A stretch of 64,000 nt of DNA from Hyphomicrobiales bacterium (GTDB lineage: Bacteria; Pseudomonadota; Alphaproteobacteria; Rhizobiales; Rhizobiaceae), in the NCBI GenBank assembly GCA_900468065.1, contig UBTA01000008.1:137835-201834 (forward strand). Direction: 5' to 3'. A program made the position numbers and the translations under genes. Each line of letters starts with the position of its first letter. Within the stretch, counting starts at the first letter, position 1. Shown here one piece after another: positions 49,581 through 59,009 of this stretch. Under the pieces are notes generated by a model. That model saw only the letters and a list, made by a program, of their open reading frames with translations. It made no database searches and was not told where the DNA came from.

Positions 49581-49610
49581 AAAAAATGCCGCGCTCCGGG
49601 AGCGCGGCAT
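49581..49610 (-). terminator. Strong intrinsic terminator of the xylFHG operon
   Basis: ATGCCGCGCTC (49586-49596) and GAGCGCGGCAT (49600-49610) form a perfect 11-bp stem with a 3-nt loop. On the minus strand it is followed by at least five U (49585-49581). It lies 24 bases after the xylG stop. Confidence 0.93.
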
Positions 49611-49634
49611 CGGATTTTTCAGGCATTCGGCAGG

Positions 49635-50420
49635 TTACGCCGTCTGCATTGCGCCGGGGCCGGGGATCGCCTTGGGCGGGACCTTGCCGAGAATGATCAT
49701 GCCCAGAACCTCGTCCTTGGTCACGTCCTCGGTGCGGGCGTGGCCGACGACCTGGCCATTCTTCATCACTGACACCCGGTCAGCGAGGTCGAAGACGTCG
49801 TGGATATCGTGGCTGATCAGGAAGATGCCGATGCCTTCGCGCTTCAGCTGCTTGATCAGTTCGCCGACCTGTGCGGTTTCCTGGGGGCCAAGTGCAGCCG
49901 TCGGCTCGTCCATGATTAGGATGCGGGCGTCGAACAGGATGGCACGGGCGATTGCCACAGACTGGCGCTGGCCGCCCGAGAGTGCCTTGACCGGCTCCTT
50001 GAAGCGCCGGAAGTTCGGGTTGAGCCGCCCCATGACTTCGCGGGCCTTGGCTTCCATTGCCACGTCGTCGAGCGTGCCCCAGGGGGTACGCAGTTCGCGG
50101 CCGAGATAGAGGTTGGCGGCGGCGTCGACATTGTCGGCGACGGCGAGCGTCTGGTAGATCGTCTCGATACCGTAACCCTTGGCGTCGCGCGGATTGCTGA
50201 TCTGCACTGGTGCGCCGTTGATCAGGATTTCGCCGGCGTCGCGCTTGTAGGCGCCCGACAGGATCTTGATCAGCGTCGACTTGCCGGCGCCGTTATGGCC
50301 GAGCAATGCGACGACTTCGCCCGGATATAGATCGACAGAGGCATTGTCGACGGCGTGGATGCCGCCGAAGGAGATGGAAATGTTCTTCATTTCCACCAGG
50401 GGAGCGCGTTGTTCCGTCAT
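49635..50420 (-). CDS. xylG: Xylose-type ABC transporter ATPase XylG (single-domain)
   Basis: 261-aa ATPase. Walker [10 protein letters not shown], signature [16 protein letters not shown], Walker [16 protein letters not shown], switch ISHDIHDVF. Only one ABC domain, about half the length of E. coli XylG, as in rhizobial FrcA/XylG. A single domain would have to work as a homodimer. [10 protein letters not shown] at 50420 chosen; the longer frame reads into xylH. Confidence 0.88.
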   Translation of the reverse strand: MTEQRAPLVEMKNISISFGGIHAVDNASVDLYPGEVVALLGHNGAGKSTLIKILSGAYKRDAGEILINGAPVQISNPRDAKGYGIETIYQTLAVADNVDAAANLYLGRELRTPWGTLDDVAMEAKAREVMGRLNPNFRRFKEPVKALSGGQRQSVAIARAILFDARILIMDEPTAALGPQETAQVGELIKQLKREGIGIFLISHDIHDVFDLADRVSVMKNGQVVGHARTEDVTKDEVLGMIILGKVPPKAIPGPGAMQTA

Positions 50421-50433
50421 TGTCGTACTCCTC

Positions 50434-51747
50434 TTACTTGGCCCGGCCGCGATAAACGGTATCCAGCCAGACGGCCATGACCAGCACGATGCCGATGACG
50501 ATGCTTTGCAGCGGCGTGTCGATGCGCAACAGCACCATGCCGGACTGCAGCGATTGCATGACGATCGCACCGAGAACCGCACCGGAGATCGTGCCCATGC
50601 CACCGGCAAGCGAGGTGCCGCCGATGACAGCGGCAGCGATGGTATACAGTTCGTCGAGCGTGCCCTGTGCATTTGTGGCGGCGTTCAGGCGAGCCGTCGA
50701 AATGGCTGCAGCGATGGCGCAGAGCGCCCCCATCAGCGCGAAGATACGCACCGTCACCCAGCGGGTCTTGATGCCGGCGAGCTCGGCTGCTTCCGGGTTG
50801 CCGCCGATCGCAAAGACATAGCGGCCGAAGCGGGTGCGGGTGGTGAGGAAGCTCATGGCGATGGCGATGCCGACGGCCATCAGTACCGGGATGGCGATGC
50901 CGAGCGGGATTTGCAAGCCACCCTCTGGCCAGGGGATATTGTGAGCCTCGGCATATTTCTTGGCGAGGTTGACCGGCATATAGTAGCTGTTGAGCACCCA
51001 GACGGCGATCATCACCGTGACGCAACCAACCAGCGAGAGGAAATATTCCGCCCACATCGGCCGCAGCGGAAAGCCGAAGCGCTTGCGCTGCTTGCGTGAA
51101 TTGATGATGGAGGCGACGATGATGAGGCAGGCGATAATGCCGACAACCCAGCTTGCCGTGGCACCGATCGATCCCTCTGCACCACCGCCCATCAGGCGGA
51201 ATGTCGTGTCCATCGGGGCGACAGTTGCGCCGCTGATGACCAGGAAGGCTGCTGCGCGCCAGATCAGCAGGCCGCCGAGGGTGACGATGAAGGCGGGAAC
51301 ATTGAGAAAAGCGATGATGACGCCCTGAAATGCGCCGATGGCGGTTCCAAGTACGATGCCGACCGTCAGCGCGATGATCCAGGTGGCCGGATTGTCGAAG
51401 CCGATTAGCGGCGGCAGGATTTTGGCCTGCGTAATCGCCATGATCATGCCGACGAAGCCGAGGATCGAGCCGACCGAGAGGTCGATATTGCGGGTGACGA
51501 TGACGAGCACCATGCCCGTTGCCATGACCGAGACCGACGCCGCCTGGACTGTCAGGTTCCACAGGTTGCGTGGCGTCAGGAAAAGCCCGCCGGTAAAATA
51601 TTGAAAGCCGAGCCAGATACACAGCAGGGCTGCGATCATCCCGAGCAGCCGGGTATCGATCTCGGTCGCCTGCAAGAAGCGCTGCAAGGCGCTCCCTTGA
51701 GTCTGGCGCACGCTGCTGGAAGGCGTGGCAATGGTGGTATTTGCCAT
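50434..51747 (-). CDS. xylH: Xylose-type ABC transporter permease XylH
   Basis: 437-aa inner-membrane permease of the ribose/xylose (CUT2) family with about ten to twelve spans. Signatures are [60 protein letters not shown] and [20 protein letters not shown]. The length above 400 aa favours XylH over ribose-type permeases. 13 bases before xylG. Confidence 0.9.
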   Translation of the reverse strand: MANTTIATPSSSVRQTQGSALQRFLQATEIDTRLLGMIAALLCIWLGFQYFTGGLFLTPRNLWNLTVQAASVSVMATGMVLVIVTRNIDLSVGSILGFVGMIMAITQAKILPPLIGFDNPATWIIALTVGIVLGTAIGAFQGVIIAFLNVPAFIVTLGGLLIWRAAAFLVISGATVAPMDTTFRLMGGGAEGSIGATASWVVGIIACLIIVASIINSRKQRKRFGFPLRPMWAEYFLSLVGCVTVMIAVWVLNSYYMPVNLAKKYAEAHNIPWPEGGLQIPLGIAIPVLMAVGIAIAMSFLTTRTRFGRYVFAIGGNPEAAELAGIKTRWVTVRIFALMGALCAIAAAISTARLNAATNAQGTLDELYTIAAAVIGGTSLAGGMGTISGAVLGAIVMQSLQSGMVLLRIDTPLQSIVIGIVLVMAVWLDTVYRGRAK

Positions 51748-51798
51748 TTCCGGATTACTCCCCCTTTTATTCTATCTTAAAGTACCGCACATCGGAGA

Positions 51799-51826
51799 AG
51801 CGCCGCAACGTGGTCGCTGCGGCGCT
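51799..51826 (-). other. Hairpin between xylF and xylH
   Basis: AGCGCCGCA (51799-51807) and TGCGGCGCT (51818-51826) pair perfectly around a 10-nt loop, about 40 bases after the xylF stop. No U tract. Comparable hairpins follow smoE and chvE. Confidence 0.6.
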
Positions 51827-51863
51827 CGTGACGGGACTTTATCTGCCCATGGTCAGGATCGGA

Positions 51864-52904
51864 TCAGTTGCAGACAGCAACGGTTCCGGCCTTTACGCCC
51901 TGGCAGGTTTCTTCCTTGGAAATCCAGCCGGCGTCGATGACGACGTTCAGATTGTCCTTGGTGATCGGCTGCGGTGCGATGAAGAACGACTGCATCTCGA
52001 CGCCCTTCGGTCCGCCGGCAAACTTGACCGTGCCGGGGATCGCATCCATGGAGGCACCGCCGGCAAGCGCTACGGCGATTTCGCCGGCCTTCTTGCCGAG
52101 TTCGCGGCTATCCTTCCAGACGGATACGGTCTGGGTGCCAAGGGCAACACGGTTCAGAGCGGCCTTGTCGCCGTCCTGGCCCGAAACCGGAACCGAGCCT
52201 GCAAGGCCCTGTGCTTCGAGTGCTGCGACAACGCCGCCGGCCATGCCATCATTCGAGGAGACGACACCGTCGACCTTGTTGTCGTTGGCGGTCAGGAACT
52301 GCTCCATGTTCTTTTGGGCAGCTTCCGGCTTCCAGCCGTCCGTATAGGCTTCGCCAACATTCTTGATCTTGCCTGCGTCCATGGCAGCTTTGAGCACTTC
52401 CATTTGGCCGGAGAACAGGAAGTCCGCATTCGGATCGGTCGATGCACCCTTGATGAAGACGTAATTGCCTTCCGGCTTGACCTTGAACACCTCGGCAGCC
52501 TGCATGCGGCCGACTTCCTTGTTGTCGAAGGTGATGTAGTAAGCGGCCGGATTTTCGATCAGGCGGTCGTAGCCGACGACAGGAATGCCTTCAGCGGCGG
52601 CCTTTTCGATGGCCGGGCCGATGGCTTCAGAATCCTGCGCCAGAACGATGATGGCGTTGGCGCCCTGTGCGATCAGCGATTCGATGTCGGTCAGCTGCTT
52701 GGCTGCGGATGCCTGAGCGTCAGCGGAGATGTACTTGTCGCCGGATGCTTCGAGTGCTGCCTTGATGGCGGCTTCGTCGGTCTTCCAGCGTTCTTCCTGG
52801 AAGTTCGACCAGGAAACGCCGACGACCAGATCCTTGGCCATGGCTGCAGTGTGCAGGGATACGATGATGGCAGCGCCTGCCATCAGTGTCAAAACTGATT
52901 TCAT
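51864..52904 (-). CDS. xylF: D-xylose-binding periplasmic protein XylF
   Basis: 346 aa. Signal peptide [20 protein letters not shown], cleavage after AMA (about 23). XylF-type sequence: [60 protein letters not shown] and [23 protein letters not shown] 52904 follows GGGAGGA. An operator palindrome lies 93 bases upstream, shared with the divergent ROK gene. Confidence 0.9.
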   Translation of the reverse strand: MKSVLTLMAGAAIIVSLHTAAMAKDLVVGVSWSNFQEERWKTDEAAIKAALEASGDKYISADAQASAAKQLTDIESLIAQGANAIIVLAQDSEAIGPAIEKAAAEGIPVVGYDRLIENPAAYYITFDNKEVGRMQAAEVFKVKPEGNYVFIKGASTDPNADFLFSGQMEVLKAAMDAGKIKNVGEAYTDGWKPEAAQKNMEQFLTANDNKVDGVVSSNDGMAGGVVAALEAQGLAGSVPVSGQDGDKAALNRVALGTQTVSVWKDSRELGKKAGEIAVALAGGASMDAIPGTVKFAGGPKGVEMQSFFIAPQPITKDNLNVVIDAGWISKEETCQGVKAGTVAVCN

Positions 52905-52996
52905 GAAGTCCTCCCAAGTGACCGCTGACCGTCCGCGCGAACCTCCCGCACGGCCCCCGGCCAGCAAATTTGCCTGTCGCCAACTCCAAAAGAGTT

Positions 52997-53017
52997 TTTT
53001 CTCGACAGTCGAGAAAA
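52997..53017. promoter_or_regulatory. 21-bp perfect palindrome, probable XylR (ROK) operator
   Basis: TTTTCTCGAC-A-GTCGAGAAAA lies between xylF and the divergent ROK repressor gene. It sits where it could block both promoters. Symmetry and AT flanks are typical of ROK repressor sites. Confidence 0.8.
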
Positions 53018-53134
53018 TAGATGTCAGAGTTTTTCGGGGCTGTCAACAACGCTTTGGACAAGGTCGTTTGACATCGGGCAGATGCTTTGGGAGGAGCATG
53101 TGTTTGTGGAATTCGTGAATCACAGGGATGCGCA

Positions 53135-54370
53135 ATGCTGAGCAAATCGAGCACCGAACTGGTGCGTCAGCAAAACAGCGCGCTTGTGCTTGCGACCTTG
53201 CGGCGTCTTGGGCCTCTCTCCCATACCGACATATCCGAACATACCGGTTTGGCGTCTGCGACGGTTTCGGCGATCACCGCTGAACTGGAGAGGGCAGGGG
53301 TTATCGGGAAGGCGGAACAGCAGGCGCCTTCGGGGCGCGGGCGGCCGCGCGTGTTGTTTGCGCAGCGCCGCGACAGCGGCTTTCTGATCGCCGTGCGGAT
53401 CTCCTCGGATATCGTGCAATATTCGCTGGTGGACTATTCCGGGCGGCTGATCGACCGTTTCGAGGAGCCGCGCAATCACAAGGTCGTGGGAACGCAGCCA
53501 TTTGCCGAGGGTTTCCTGGATGCGCTGGCCCGCCTCATTCACCGCTCGCAACTGGACAAGACACAAATCCTTGCCGTCTCGATCTCCAGCAAGGGCACCG
53601 TCGATGCCGATGGCAAGCGGCTGTTGTGGTCGCCGGTCTTTGGCGGCGAGCAGATCGATTTCGTTGCGCTGCTGCAGCCGGAGTGGCGGGCTAAAGTCAC
53701 GCTGAACAACGAGACTTTGCTGGTCGCGCAGGCGCTGGGCATGAAGGCGGATGCAAGCCATCCCGGTTCTTTCCGCGCGCTTGCCGCCCTGTCGCTTGGC
53801 CACAGCATCGGGCTTGGCGTTGCCCGCAAAGATAGGTTCGGCGAGCTGGAGGTGACGGCTCCCAATTTCGGCCATATGCTGCATGCTGCCAATGGCTGCC
53901 TGTGCCGGTGCGGCTCCTTCGGCTGCATCGAGGCATCTGCTGGGTTCTATGGAATTCTGCGCACCGCCTTTGAAGTGCCGCCCGATACGATCCCGGCCAA
54001 GTTCGTGCCGCTGGCGGAAATGGACAAGATCGCCGCAAGTGCGCGCCAGGGAAACCGCATGGCGGGTTATGCTTTCAGGCAAGCGGGCATTGCGCTGGGC
54101 AATGGTCTTTCCCGGTTGCTCAGCCTTTACGATCGCATGCCGATCTCCATCACCGGACCAGGAACGCGCTATTTCGATCTTCTGCAGCGCGGCATCGATG
54201 AGGGGCTGGAGCAATCGCATGAGGTCCGGCTTCAGGGCAAGCCGGAGATTTCGGTGATCTTCGATGAACAGAGACTGGTTTTCGATGGTCATCTGGATCG
54301 GGCCTTGACCGATATGGATCATGACATCGCCGCCTTCAGGCAGCTGCCTCCGTCGGTAGAGCAGACTTGA
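53135..54370 (+). CDS. xylR: ROK-family xylose repressor
   Basis: 411 aa. The N-terminal winged helix (residues 8-70) has LSHTDISEHTGLASATVSAI, and the C-terminal ROK sugar-binding/kinase-like domain has ALSLGHSIGLGVARKDRFGE. The zinc cluster is ANGCLCRCGSFGCIEASAG. The ATP-binding features are degenerate, as in repressors (LAVSISSKGTVDADG replaces the kinase phosphate loop). ATG 53135 follows AGGGA. Divergent from xylFHG, so xylose-responsive repression is likely. Confidence 0.85.
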   Translation: MLSKSSTELVRQQNSALVLATLRRLGPLSHTDISEHTGLASATVSAITAELERAGVIGKAEQQAPSGRGRPRVLFAQRRDSGFLIAVRISSDIVQYSLVDYSGRLIDRFEEPRNHKVVGTQPFAEGFLDALARLIHRSQLDKTQILAVSISSKGTVDADGKRLLWSPVFGGEQIDFVALLQPEWRAKVTLNNETLLVAQALGMKADASHPGSFRALAALSLGHSIGLGVARKDRFGELEVTAPNFGHMLHAANGCLCRCGSFGCIEASAGFYGILRTAFEVPPDTIPAKFVPLAEMDKIAASARQGNRMAGYAFRQAGIALGNGLSRLLSLYDRMPISITGPGTRYFDLLQRGIDEGLEQSHEVRLQGKPEISVIFDEQRLVFDGHLDRALTDMDHDIAAFRQLPPSVEQT

Positions 54371-54376
54371 TAGAAG

Positions 54377-54400
54377 AAAGGCCGGGCGAACCCGGCCTTT
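54377..54400. terminator. Bidirectional terminator between xylR and the inositol dehydrogenase gene
   Basis: AAAGGCCGGG (54377-54386), loop CGAA, CCCGGCCTTT (54391-54400), with U or A runs on both sides. It sits between two converging genes and works for both. Confidence 0.88.
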
Positions 54401-54418
54401 TGTCATTGAGCTTATCGG

Positions 54419-55414
54419 TTATTCGCCGACGCGGATCTGGCGCTTTTCAGCGACTGACTTCACGGCCGCGTCCGCCAGTGCCAAGGCTGCCAGGCCATCG
54501 GAGCCGGATGGCGTGATCTTGGTGCCCTTTTCGATCGCCGAAATGAAGCCGGCGATTTCGTTGGCATAGGCTTCGGTGTAGCGCGTCATGAAGAAATCAT
54601 GCAGCGGCGGGCGGGTATAACCATCGCCATTGGCGATCTCGATCGAGACGGCGCGCTGGTTCTCGGCCGAAACCACGCCCTTCGAGCCGTGCACCTCGAT
54701 GCGCTGGTCGTAGCCATAGGTGGCGCGGCGGGAGTTGGAGATGATCGCCTGCTTGCCGGACGCCGTCTCGAGAATGACCGAGACGCTGTCATAGTCGCCG
54801 GCCTTGCCGATTTCCGGATCGACGAGAACGGCGGCATGAGCCGTGACGACAACCGGCTCTTCGCCGAGCAGGAACCGGGCCATGTCGAAATCATGGATGG
54901 TCATGTCGCGGAAGATGCCGCCCGAACGCTTGATGTAATCGACCGACGGCGCGCCCGGATCGCGCGAGATGATCGTGACCATCTCGACATCGCCGATCTT
55001 GCCGTCGTCGATCGCCTTGCGGACAGCCATGAAATGCGGGTCGAAACGGCGGTTGAAGCCGACCATCAGCTTGCCCTTGGTTTCTTCGACAACCTTCATG
55101 CATTCACGTACGCGGCCGACGTCGAGATCGATCGGCTTTTCGCAGAAGATCGCCTTGCCGGCGCGCGCAAAACGCTCGATCAGGTCGGCATGGGTGTCCG
55201 TCGGGGTGCAGATGACGACGGCGTCGATATCCGCTGATTTTTCGATCTCTTCGATCGTGCGCACAGCGCAGCCATATTGCTTGGCGATCGCGTTGGCTGC
55301 CTCGGGAAAGGCGTCGGCGACGGCAACGAGGACGGCATCCGGGTTGGCGCTGACAGCTTTTGCGTGAACCTTGCCGATACGGCCGGCGCCGAGAAGACCA
55401 AATCTGACGGTCAT
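54419..55414 (-). CDS. idhA: myo-Inositol 2-dehydrogenase-like Gfo/Idh/MocA enzyme
   Basis: 331-aa NAD-dependent dehydrogenase. Rossmann start VRFGLLGAGRIGKVHAKAVS, EKP motif GKAIFCEKPIDLDVGRVREC, FNRRFDPHFMAVRKAIDDGK, and the catalytic DMTIHDFDMARFLLGEEPVV. These are the sequences typical of rhizobial IdhA, which oxidises myo-inositol to scyllo-inosose. AAAGAG six bases before ATG 55414 favours it over ATG 55420. Other iol genes are not in the window. Confidence 0.88.
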   Translation of the reverse strand: MTVRFGLLGAGRIGKVHAKAVSANPDAVLVAVADAFPEAANAIAKQYGCAVRTIEEIEKSADIDAVVICTPTDTHADLIERFARAGKAIFCEKPIDLDVGRVRECMKVVEETKGKLMVGFNRRFDPHFMAVRKAIDDGKIGDVEMVTIISRDPGAPSVDYIKRSGGIFRDMTIHDFDMARFLLGEEPVVVTAHAAVLVDPEIGKAGDYDSVSVILETASGKQAIISNSRRATYGYDQRIEVHGSKGVVSAENQRAVSIEIANGDGYTRPPLHDFFMTRYTEAYANEIAGFISAIEKGTKITPSGSDGLAALALADAAVKSVAEKRQIRVGE

Positions 55415-55420
55415 GTTCAT

Positions 55421-55800
55421 CTCTTTTTGACAAGCGGCAAAGCGCCGCGAAGGGACGGGGTGATGACGCTCACTCCGGACAGGCGTTGCGGAAGACAGAT
55501 CCGCGCTGATGCTTGTGAAGACGGTCTCAGGCGCCTGCCGGTCGCGCGTGGCGGGCAGGCGCAATCTCTCTCCCTGTTTCCTTTCATGCCGATAAGCGTG
55601 CCGTATATCTCCTCCGGCACATGTGAAAATCGGAATAAAAACGTAACAATGTTAGTTTTCAGAATATTTATTCTATTTCGGGCCGCGCCGTCAAGCTGTT
55701 AAAGCCTTTGGCCCCTTGCGGCAAATGTCCTTTTGGACATAAGGCTGTGGTCTTTGTTGCGCGGGCCGTATTGCCGGGCAAATCCCCAAGGACAATTTGC
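55421..55800. other. 380-bp intergenic region upstream of idhA
   Basis: No convincing ORF. An AT-rich core (55620-55680) holds the dyad AGAATA-TT-TATTCT (55661-55674) and an imperfect dyad AAAACGTAACA/TGTTAGTTTT (55638-55659), candidates for the idhA promoter and a regulator site. The right half precedes the 75-aa membrane protein gene. Confidence 0.4.
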
Positions 55801-56028
55801 ATGATAAAGCTCATCGATCCGGATCATCCGTTCTACAAGCCACTTTGGGTTCGGCTTGTGATCGTGGTGCTGTGTTCTGCGTGGACTGCCGTCGAGTTCT
55901 GGAACGGAGCCAATACCTGGGGCATGATCTTCCTTGCAGTCTCCGCCTATACGGCCTGCGTGCTGATCATCTTCTTCAAGCCGAAGGCCGAGGTTGTGGA
56001 AGAAGCAAAGACGGACGATCCGGTCTGA
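55801..56028 (+). CDS. Small two-span inner-membrane protein
   Basis: 75 aa. Two hydrophobic segments, LWVRLVIVVLCSAWTAVEFW (about 15-34) and WGMIFLAVSAYTACVLIIFF (about 39-58), then an acidic tail ending TDDPV. AAGGACA lies 7 bases before the ATG. The pattern MIKLIDPDHPFYKPLWVR is common in small rhizobial membrane proteins of unknown role. Convergent with the J-domain gene, 3 bases between stops. Confidence 0.6.
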   Translation: MIKLIDPDHPFYKPLWVRLVIVVLCSAWTAVEFWNGANTWGMIFLAVSAYTACVLIIFFKPKAEVVEEAKTDDPV

Positions 56029-56031
56029 TCA

Positions 56032-56496
56032 TTACCGCCGCTGCATCAGGCGCAACCGCCGTTGCGCCTCGTCGATCAGCATGTTGGCGATCTTCATGCG
56101 CAGCGTCGCATTGGTCCGGTAATCCGGGTCATGGCGATCGGGGTGGTTGTCGGCGGCAAAGCGGCGGCGTTTGTCCGCCAGTGTCGGCTGCGTTTCCGTG
56201 TCCGTGAGCGCCAGGTCGGCGGCAATCTGTTCGGGACGGATCCTGCGAAGATGCTCGGGCATGACCGGTTTGGGCACAGGTTTGGCGGGGGCAAGCATCT
56301 CGTCACTGGCTGTATCGAAATAGGCGCGGTGAACCGCGCCGCTACCGGCCATTGCGGATGTTTCTGTATTGCCGACGAAGCCACCGTTGAAGCCACGGAT
56401 GCCGGCGGGCGGTCTTTCCTCTTCGGGAGCCGTGTCTTCGCCTTCTTCCGCTTTCAACCTCTCCAGCACCGACTGGAACACCGACATTCCGAACAT
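56032..56496 (-). CDS. J-domain (DnaJ-like) protein
   Basis: 154 aa. The C-terminal 50 residues form a J-domain-like helix pair with the catalytic HPD in RRRFAADNHPDRHDPDYR, followed by TNATLRMKIANMLIDEAQRR. The N-terminal 100 residues are low-complexity, acidic and Pro-rich. A J-domain stimulates a DnaK-type ATPase. With no substrate-binding domain, this protein is probably a specialised or membrane-complex recruiter. ATG 56496 (MFGMSVFQS) chosen; an in-frame ATG 36 bases upstream is possible. Confidence 0.65.
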   Translation of the reverse strand: MFGMSVFQSVLERLKAEEGEDTAPEEERPPAGIRGFNGGFVGNTETSAMAGSGAVHRAYFDTASDEMLAPAKPVPKPVMPEHLRRIRPEQIAADLALTDTETQPTLADKRRRFAADNHPDRHDPDYRTNATLRMKIANMLIDEAQRRLRLMQRR

Positions 56497-56548
56497 CTTT
56501 CTCTCCGCTTTGCCGGTCATAGAGCACATCAAGGTTTTGCGGGCCTGA

Positions 56549-57526
56549 TCAGGCGGAACTCTGCTTCAGGATCAGGTCGTAGAGCAGCTTGGCGCTTGGT
56601 GGCAGGGCGCGGCCGCGTGCGGTGATCAGGCTGTAGGGGCGGATCTTGATGTCGAAGTCTGTTGGAAGAACGCGGATTTCGCCCGCCTGGCTGCCACTTC
56701 CGGCGATCAATGTGGCTACGTCGCGGGCAACGGGAGCCACGGCATTGGTGTGGCGGACGATGGAAACCGTCAATATTGTGGACGACGTGTTGATGATGGT
56801 TGCGGGCAAGGGCGTACCGGCCGACAGAAAACTGTCCTCAACCGCACGCCGTAACAGCGTTCCGGATGGCTGGAAGACCCAGTCGTAGCCGGGCAGATCG
56901 GCTGAGCTGACGATGTCCTTGTCGAGCAACGGGTGCCCCGTCCGGACGATCAGGCAGACATCTTCCTCTCCAAGTTCGATCAGATTGAACTGCCGCGGAT
57001 CCAAGTCGTCCGGTATCCGGCCGATGACGAAGTCGTGCCGGGCTGCCAACAGTTCGCGCACGAGCACGTTGCTGTTCTCGATCTGGATGTTGATTTCGAT
57101 GCCGGGATAGGCCGTCGAAACCTGCCGGATGGCAGGAACAGCAAGATTGAGGGCAGGGCCAGTGACGGAGCCCAGCGAGACCGAGCCGCCGCTTCCTGTC
57201 TTCAGTTCGTTGATCTCGCGTGTCGTCTCCCGCAGTTCCAGGAAGATCGTGCGGGCGCGCCGCGCCAAGGCCCGGCCATATTGCGTCAACTCGACGCCGC
57301 GGGCGACGCGGATACAGAGCGGCGCCTTCAGAATGGTCTCGATCTCACCCAGCATACGTGAAGCGGCCGGCTGCGAAATGCTGAGAGAATCAGCGGCTGC
57401 GCTGATCTGACCATGCTCTTCGATGGCCAGAATCAGCTGCAAATGACTCATTTTTAAGCCTAAGCGAAAAATTCCTCGTTCGGAATAATCCACCGGAACG
57501 GATGAGACCGGTAAAGAATCGTCCAT
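56549..57526 (-). CDS. gbpR: LysR-type regulator GbpR of the chvE operon
   Basis: 325 aa. The winged helix-turn-helix sits at residues 25-85 (MSHLQLILAIEEHGQISAAA, SLSISQPAASRMLGEIETIL) after an unusual 25-residue N-terminal extension. The LysR effector domain follows (GSVSLGSVTGPALNLAVPAI). It is divergent from chvE, the position of gbpR in Agrobacterium, where it activates chvE in response to galactose, arabinose and fucose. Confidence 0.88.
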   Translation of the reverse strand: MDDSLPVSSVPVDYSERGIFRLGLKMSHLQLILAIEEHGQISAAADSLSISQPAASRMLGEIETILKAPLCIRVARGVELTQYGRALARRARTIFLELRETTREINELKTGSGGSVSLGSVTGPALNLAVPAIRQVSTAYPGIEINIQIENSNVLVRELLAARHDFVIGRIPDDLDPRQFNLIELGEEDVCLIVRTGHPLLDKDIVSSADLPGYDWVFQPSGTLLRRAVEDSFLSAGTPLPATIINTSSTILTVSIVRHTNAVAPVARDVATLIAGSGSQAGEIRVLPTDFDIKIRPYSLITARGRALPPSAKLLYDLILKQSSA

Positions 57527-57582
57527 ATTTAACCCACCTTCCGAGAAAAATACCTTCGCATCGGCAAAAAATCACACTGTTG

Positions 57583-57619
57583 AGGTGTATTATACCGAAA
57601 ATGTTATAATTATACACCT
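57583..57619. promoter_or_regulatory. Candidate GbpR binding region
   Basis: AGGTGTAT (57583-57590) and ATACACCT (57612-57619) form a perfect 8-bp inverted repeat separated by 21 bases, roughly three helical turns centre to centre. It lies in the AT-rich gap between gbpR and chvE, 57 bases upstream of the gbpR start and about 200 bases upstream of chvE. TTGACA at about 57629-57634 may be the chvE -35. Confidence 0.6.
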
Positions 57620-57822
57620 ATATTGTATTTGACAGTTATGGCGTTTGATTCCAGTTTGCAACCATGTGCGCCAGCGTGCTCGGGAGCGTGTAAGGCCTGG
57701 GAGGGCTTTCTTTCACCCCTTAACCCTCCGCCAAGAGATTATTTGATCTCTCGGCTACGCGACGCGCTGCACATATCAAGGCCGGCCGATCGCCGCCTGG
57801 ATCAACACTCAGGGAGAGATAC

Positions 57823-58890
57823 ATGAGATTAGTTACTTCGCTTCTCGCCGCCGCAGCGCTCAGCGTGGCGTCTTTCGTCGTTCCGGCGATTGCCCAGGAC
57901 AAAGGCACCGTTGGTATCTCGATGCCGACCAAGACCTCAACCCGTTGGATTTCCGACGGCGAGACGATGGAAAAGCTGTTTAAGGAAGCCGGCTATACGG
58001 CGGACCTGCAGTTTGCTGACGACGACATTCCGAACCAGCTGGCCCAGATCGAGAACATGGTCACCAAGGGTGCCAAGGTTCTGATCATCGGCGCCATTGA
58101 CGGCACGACGCTCTCCGACATCCTGGCCAAAGCTCACGAAGCAGGCGTCAAGGTCATCGCTTACGACCGTCTGATCCGCGATTCCGGCAATGTCGACTAT
58201 TACGCAACGTTCGACAACTTCCAGGTTGGTGTTCTGCAGGCAACGACGCTCGTACAGGGCCTCAAGCTCGACGGCGCGACCGAGCCGAAGAATGTTGAAC
58301 TGTTCGGCGGTTCGCCGGACGATAACAACGCCTTCTTCTTCTACGATGGCGCAATGTCGGTTCTGCAGCCGCTGATCGACGCCAAGAAGATCGTCATCAA
58401 GTCCGGCCAGACCGGCATGGAAAAGGTCGGTACGCTGCGTTGGGACGGTGCTGTTGCACAGGCCCGCATGGAGAACCTCCTGTCCTCGACCTATACCGAT
58501 GCCAAGGTTGACGGCGTCCTGTCGCCTTACGATGGTCTCTCCATCGGCATCATTTCTGCTTTGAAGGGTGTTGGCTACGGTTCCGGCGACATGCCGATGC
58601 CGATCGTTACCGGCCAGGATGCTGAGCTTCCGTCGGTCAAGTCGATCCTCGCTGGCGAACAGTATTCCTCGATCTTCAAGGATACCCGCGAGCTTGCCAA
58701 GGTTGCCGTCTCGATGACGGACGCCATCATTGGCGGCAAGGAGCCGGAAATCAACGACACCAAGACCTACGACAACGGCGTCAAGGTTATCCCGTCTTAC
58801 CTCCTGAAGCCGGTCGCTGTTGACAAGACCAACGTCAAGGAAGTCCTGGTCGGCGCCGGTTACTACACGGAAGACCAGATCAACAACTGA
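57823..58890 (+). CDS. chvE: Multiple sugar-binding periplasmic protein ChvE
   Basis: 355 aa. Signal peptide [20 protein letters not shown], cleavage near AIAQ (about 24). CUT2 binding-protein body: [60 protein letters not shown] and GILSPYDGL-like strand [20 protein letters not shown]. In Agrobacterium ChvE binds aldoses (galactose, glucose, arabinose, fucose) for uptake by GguAB and for chemotaxis and VirA signalling. A ribosome site GGGAGAG precedes the ATG. Confidence 0.94.
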   Translation: MRLVTSLLAAAALSVASFVVPAIAQDKGTVGISMPTKTSTRWISDGETMEKLFKEAGYTADLQFADDDIPNQLAQIENMVTKGAKVLIIGAIDGTTLSDILAKAHEAGVKVIAYDRLIRDSGNVDYYATFDNFQVGVLQATTLVQGLKLDGATEPKNVELFGGSPDDNNAFFFYDGAMSVLQPLIDAKKIVIKSGQTGMEKVGTLRWDGAVAQARMENLLSSTYTDAKVDGVLSPYDGLSIGIISALKGVGYGSGDMPMPIVTGQDAELPSVKSILAGEQYSSIFKDTRELAKVAVSMTDAIIGGKEPEINDTKTYDNGVKVIPSYLLKPVAVDKTNVKEVLVGAGYYTEDQINN

Positions 58891-58908
58891 TCCCGTCTTT
58901 TCCATCCG

Positions 58909-58936
58909 GGGCCCGCGATCACTTGCGGGCCCTTTT
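58909..58936 (+). terminator. Intercistronic terminator between chvE and gguA
   Basis: GGGCCCGC (58909-58916) and GCGGGCCC (58925-58932) with an 8-nt loop, then TTTT (58933-58936). Likely partial termination so that ChvE is made in excess over GguAB. Confidence 0.8.
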
Positions 58937-59009
58937 ATCTTGATGAGAGACTTGTATTGTCGCTGTGTCTGGCCTCATCATCCACGGACTGCCGCAGGAA
59001 TACCTGAAC

